Origin: Piper betle
Taxonomy: Eukaryota; Streptophyta; Magnoliopsida; Piperales; Piperaceae
Length of the DNA stretch: 64,000 nucleotides
Assembly: GCA_033002965.1 (NCBI GenBank)
Contig: JAURVB010013631.1
Location: 1-64,000, forward strand
Reading direction: 5' to 3'
Shown: piece by piece, positions 59,854 to 64,000 of the stretch
How positions within the stretch are numbered: position 1 is the stretch's first letter
Layout: every line of letters starts with the position of its first letter
Translations under genes and position numbers: made by a program
Notes under the pieces: generated by a model
Databases searched by the model: none
What the model was told of the DNA's origin: nothing
What the model saw: only the letters and a program-made list of their open reading frames with translations

Positions 59854-62212
59854 TATAACGACCTGCCCTAACCAACTGGGGGTTACTCAAAAGCACAAAT
59901 GATGTAACAATAACCTTCAAGAACATGAATTGCAATACGACAAATAAGTCTACAAATTTATAAGTAATAAAAAAAATCATGTTCTGATAGCATGTGACAA
60001 TACATAAAATTAATTAACTAGGTAAGTACAAAGTTCCAAAGTCTCTAACCGTTTCCCATAACCACATTTATAACACAAGCAAATAAAAGGAAGTCCAATT
60101 TATTATCAATTATCCAAACCTAGGTGGGTAAAAGATCCACTAACCACACTTTTAATCCTCAGTCCAAAGCTACTCGCCCGAGGAGGCAATTCTGCGTTAG
60201 TGATAAAACCACTAAGCCGAATAAATAAATGAAACAAGTAAATATAATCCCTATTATCATTTCTCGACACTTTTAGTAGTTATGAACCTATGCTGAGCTC
60301 CAATTATGACAGGAGGGGTGGCCACCCCATCTAGTTACAATCCCATACATGCACACACACGTTACGTGGCCCACGGCCTGTAGTTACCGATATTTGCCAT
60401 TGACTCACCCTCTCTGTATCACCAGTGCATAATGAACCGTCTTATGCCACTGCGCCCTGTCACTCCTTTCAACATGGGGGCAGGTATTTAATTTTTCAAG
60501 GGGTGTTGCCCTGTGCCAAATAAAGTCGACCAAGACTCCCACATAGTAATTTTAAAGAGTAGGCCCTGTGTCAGATTGATTCAATTCCTTAACCCTGGTT
60601 GCACTCGTTGCATGGTGGTTGAATCTGGGCTTAGGCCGACAAGGCTGCCAAAAAGAGAAAATGCAACATTTCAAATAATTATATGGACCTGGATAGTTCG
60701 TAAGTCAACTTGCAACTATGACCAACGATCCTAATCTCCACGAGAATATAAAATTATACATAAGTATAATTTTATTCGAGTAGAAATGTATGCAACTAAA
60801 TGACTAATTTATAATATATCATTATTAAAATTCGACAACACAAAGCATGCAACATTCAACAATATTAAGTATTAAATTCTCAACATTTAAAACAAGTCTA
60901 GTGAGATAATTTATTATTCATGTGACATAATCATTTAAGTCATACTATGCATTTTAAATTAATTAAATCATAATTCACACTTCACTAAGGATAAAATAAT
61001 TATTACCTAACCACAATCTTGATGATTTAGTTTAAGATTTTAATCTTTAATCATTATTATCATTATTAGAAATTTAATTAATTAAGTCATTCCATGATAT
61101 TATTTAAAATGATTTGTATTATCCTAATTTAAGGATACTACTAATACAATTATTTTAAATTATTCAACTCAATAAGGTTCGAACTTCATTTTTTTCATTA
61201 TGCTATTTAGGTTCAATGCTTGTGATTTTTACATGATTATAGTTTAATAACTCATTTTCTATCTTACTAACTCATTATTAAAATAATCACTTTATCTACC
61301 TAGTATTAAATTTAATATGGCAAAGGTTAAATCATTATTTCATTAATCACTTATAACCATCTGATTTAAATTAATAGTTTATAGTACACCGATTAATTAT
61401 CAACAGTTTATCATTACCGTATTTTTTATTGCTCATGGTGATTTCGTACAATAATTAATTAGTTTAGCAACTATAACCCATAACCACTAGAATAGTAATT
61501 TTTAAGGATTTATTATGAGTTAGTATTATTATTTTTTTAACTTGAAGCGTGTCGAGTCAAGTTATATTTGCAAGTTTGGCCACCTGAAAGGATTCTTCTT
61601 CCCTGCTAACCGTCTCTTCTCAACCCTTGTCGCACCAAAACCAAATCACGATCTTCTTCTCCAACCCAATTGAACAACCATCTAGAGCATCCCAACCAAG
61701 CATCAACAACAAAATCAAAATAGCAAGCGAGGCGAACACCGTCTTGCACCAAGGCGCACGATACCTAGCCATCAGCACCGCTGGAAATGCTTCTCTTCTT
61801 CCCGCACGACAACCCACAACATCAAGGCCAAGTGCTGTGAGCATGTGCTGTGTGAGCCTTGGCCGACGAACTGATATGGATGCCTAACTTGACAAGCACC
61901 GAAGGAATCCCCAACCGCGTTGCCCATTATCCCAATCCCATGCATAAAAATTTTAAGACGCTAGGGACTGCAACTCAATTATACTAAGCCAACCATTTAC
62001 ATAGCATAGAACGTTGATGAAACAACATGATTTATTAACATGGCGATCATGAATTGATGAAGCAGCAGAATTACATGGCATTCATGAATTGATGAAGCAG
62101 CAGAATTTAGCATAGCGATTATGAATTGCATGCTTACATGAAACAAAAAAGCAACTATAAAATTAGAAAAAGAAGAACAAGGAAAGCATACCGAACAGGA
62201 CACGACGACGAG
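59854..62212 (-). repeat. F4 LTR fragment
   Basis: It starts TATAACGACCTGCCC and is collinear in reverse with the F4 solo LTR at 27480-30155 (AT-rich part 60740-61550, GC-rich part 61600-61900). From about 61930 to 62212 it differs, with a short tandem CATGAATTGATGAAGCAGC repeat (62047-62110). The U3 start is lacking. It is fused to F1 coding sequence at about 62213-62237. Confidence 0.65.
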
Positions 62213-63645
62213 ATGTAATGTAGACATTTGGTGGTGGTGGTGACCCTATAAGTCTTAGGTAATGTAGACATTTGGAGTCCTAAACTCTTAACTAATCGGG
62301 ATGATAGGAACGAATGCGTACACCCTGAGTCAAATAAAACATCCACACTAACACTTTGAATCAGGATTTTACCTCGAACTGTGTGGTCCTCATTCTCAGC
62401 GTCCTCGACTTCGACTGCAAAGAGTTTCGCCTTCCCTTTGTCCACTTGTTTTGCAGGTGCTGGGTAGCGATTAGGAGCTGGTGTCTTCTCCTTTTCAGGT
62501 TGCTCTTGTTGTTGCTTCAGGGGCTGACGACACTCGTTTTGCAAGTGTCCCGTCCTTCCACAATTGTAGCACCTACGGGGCTCCCTGCATAACCCTGAAT
62601 GCATCTTGTTGCAATTTTTACATAGTCGATACGGAATCTCCTGAAACTTCCTTTTGTGGTTCCCATCGACATTCCGTTGATAGTTCTGCTGCTGGTGTTC
62701 TTCAGACCTGTTTTTGCTACTACCCTGGTTGGCGTTCTTATGTTGCATAGTAGCCTTCCCTTGTTTCTGTGCACGGACATAGTCGTACACCAACTCATGA
62801 GTAGTGGCTGCTTCAATCACTTCGGTTATAGTGCCTCTTGGCGCCGTAGCTACCCTACTCCTCAATTCTGGCTTTAACCCCCAGAAAAATTTGTCTGCTC
62901 TGGCCCGGGCAGTTGCCAGACTTCCAGATGCAAATCTCTCCAGTTGCAAGAAATTTTTGGCATACTCTCGGACTGAATCATCCTTCTGAGTTAGAGTGGC
63001 AAATTCCAGTGCTTTCTTCTGGACAACAGACTCAGGAAAATATTGTCCATTAAAAGCTGTTACAAATTCCGCCCAAGGAATGGACGAAATCTCCCGTTGA
63101 TAGAACACAGTCTTCTCCATGGACTTCCACCAATAGGATGCTTCCTCCTGAAGCATGCATGTCGCCAACCTCACTTGATGGCGATGAGGCACAGAGAGAG
63201 CTCTAAATGCTTTTTCAGTAATGTCCAACCAGCTCTCTGCCTTCATTGGATCAGTCCCTCCAATGAATACCTCAGCTCCGTTCTTCCGGAATTTCTCTAC
63301 AGTGTATCGATCACTGTCATCCCCATTTGGCAGTACCACTTGTTGGACTACCGGTGGCACCGGGTTTGGAAGTTCTCCTTGCTCGCCCGGGTCAGCTATT
63401 CCTACCCGCTCTTGGGCGCTCCCCTGATCCCCATTTGGGACGTTACTAGGACCCGCAGCCGAATTTGGAGCTCCATTCCCCATTACCAATCCCGGTAACC
63501 TCTGAACCATGTTCTGAACAACAGAAGTGGTATTTTCTGAAGCCTGCGCTAGTCCCTGTATGGCCGTCAAAATTTGGCCTAACACACTCTCAAGGTTTGT
63601 GTCTGACTGCGCAGCTTGGCTCGACTTCCTTCGGGTGCCTGCCAT
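62155..63645 (-). pseudogene. gag: Truncated Gag-protease frame of a second F1 copy
   Basis: 496-residue open frame that starts [13 protein letters not shown], 180 bases from its 5' LTR. It is nearly identical to the intact copy through the capsid region, the zinc knuckle CYNCGRTGHLQNEC and the protease core [10 protein letters not shown]. It matches up to KTYRVTT, then runs into about 25 foreign residues encoded by the fused F4-side sequence. All of RT, RNase H and integrase is missing, so it could at most make Gag and a broken protease. Confidence 0.9.
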
Positions 63646-63810
63646 CTAAAATTTATTCCGTTATGGTTCATTAATTTTTTTTCAATGATTACTTAGGTTT
63701 ATTAGGGAGTCCACTAATTCCCTAATGACATACCCTATTGGAGAAAAATAAAATATTAGACTCTTCAACAAGGTACTTGAGTCATAAGATGTGAGCTTTT
63801 GGGAAACCTG

Positions 63811-63822
63811 GCTCTGATACCA
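63811..63822 (-). other. Primer-binding site (initiator-Met tRNA) of the second F1 copy
   Basis: TGGTATCAGAGC on the minus strand, two bases from the LTR, as in the full-length copy. Confidence 0.9.
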
Positions 63823-63824
63823 CC

Positions 63825-64000
63825 TGTAACGACCCGCCATTTTTCACGATATTGTGGGCCTAACTGGCTAGTTGTTACTCAAAAGTAAGTAATTATGTCA
63901 AACATTTTTTATAAATAATAACATACATAAACATCCCACAGTCTTGGACCGTTTCCCAGCAGCCACACTTATTTCTCAATTTAAAAGAAAAGGAGTCCTC
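63825..64000 (-). repeat. 5' LTR of the second F1 copy (runs off the window)
   Basis: It starts TGTAACGACCCGCC and follows the F1-c type LTR (12549 onward: GTTACTCAAAA...CATCCCACAGTCTTGG) rather than the LTR of the full-length copy. It therefore belongs to a sister subfamily although its gag is almost the same. Confidence 0.85.

Overview
The window is plant nuclear repeat DNA made almost wholly of LTR retrotransposons inserted into one another. The evidence is one intact Ty3/gypsy chromovirus polyprotein, many LTRs ending TG...CA with 5-bp target duplications, primer-binding sites matching initiator-Met tRNA, and two miniature (TRIM) families. A large-genome flowering plant fits best; the species cannot be told. 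I recognise no cellular gene, rRNA, tRNA gene or CRISPR array. Family names used here are mine: F1 = Tekay/Del-like chromovirus (1.3-1.5 kb LTRs), F2 = long non-coding LARD-like element (about 2.6 kb LTRs, 3.3 kb interior without ORFs), F3 = 1.3 kb LTR family, F4 = about 2.7 kb LTR family, TRIM-A (154-bp LTRs) and TRIM-B (209-bp LTRs).

1-6880: a huge imperfect palindrome centred near 3033. The right arm holds a near-intact F1 integrase/chromodomain and 3' LTR plus flanking DNA; the left arm is the same material reversed, shorter and badly degraded. 7345-17702: an F2 element (+) carrying F1 LTR fragments, several tandem arrays and a TRIM-A dimer, joined to an inverted F2 copy (-). 17703-21881: an F2 LTR (+) split by an F1 solo LTR. 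21882-24053: a reduced F3 element (-). 24054-26174: the only stretch that looks low-copy, holding a complete TRIM-B.

26175 to about 59853: an ordered nest. An F2 LTR starts at 26175 and resumes at 56171. Between them lies a compound F2 element (27280-56165, TSD GGGAT/GGGTT). That element contains an F4 solo LTR (27480-30155, TSD TGTAC/TATAC), a TRIM-A (37122-37659, TSD AGTTT), an F1 solo LTR (41279-50786, TSD TGTTC) and an F3 solo LTR (51262-52610, TSD GCAGA/ACAGA). The F1 solo LTR holds the full-length F1 element (41586-49588, TSD AGTCC), which has a 1545-residue Gag-Pol ORF and LTRs differing by about 11 substitutions. 59854-64000: an F4 LTR fragment fused to the 5' part (gag-protease) of another F1 copy.

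Only the F1 element at 41586-49588 looks able to encode its own movement machinery. F2, F3, F4 and the TRIMs have no coding capacity here and would depend on proteins supplied in trans. The most unusual signals are: hairpin-forming tandem arrays in the transcribed part of F1 LTRs, with compensatory stem changes; a TRIM dimer whose internal junction looks like an integrated 2-LTR junction; and the asymmetric palindrome, which may be biological or an assembly fold-back.
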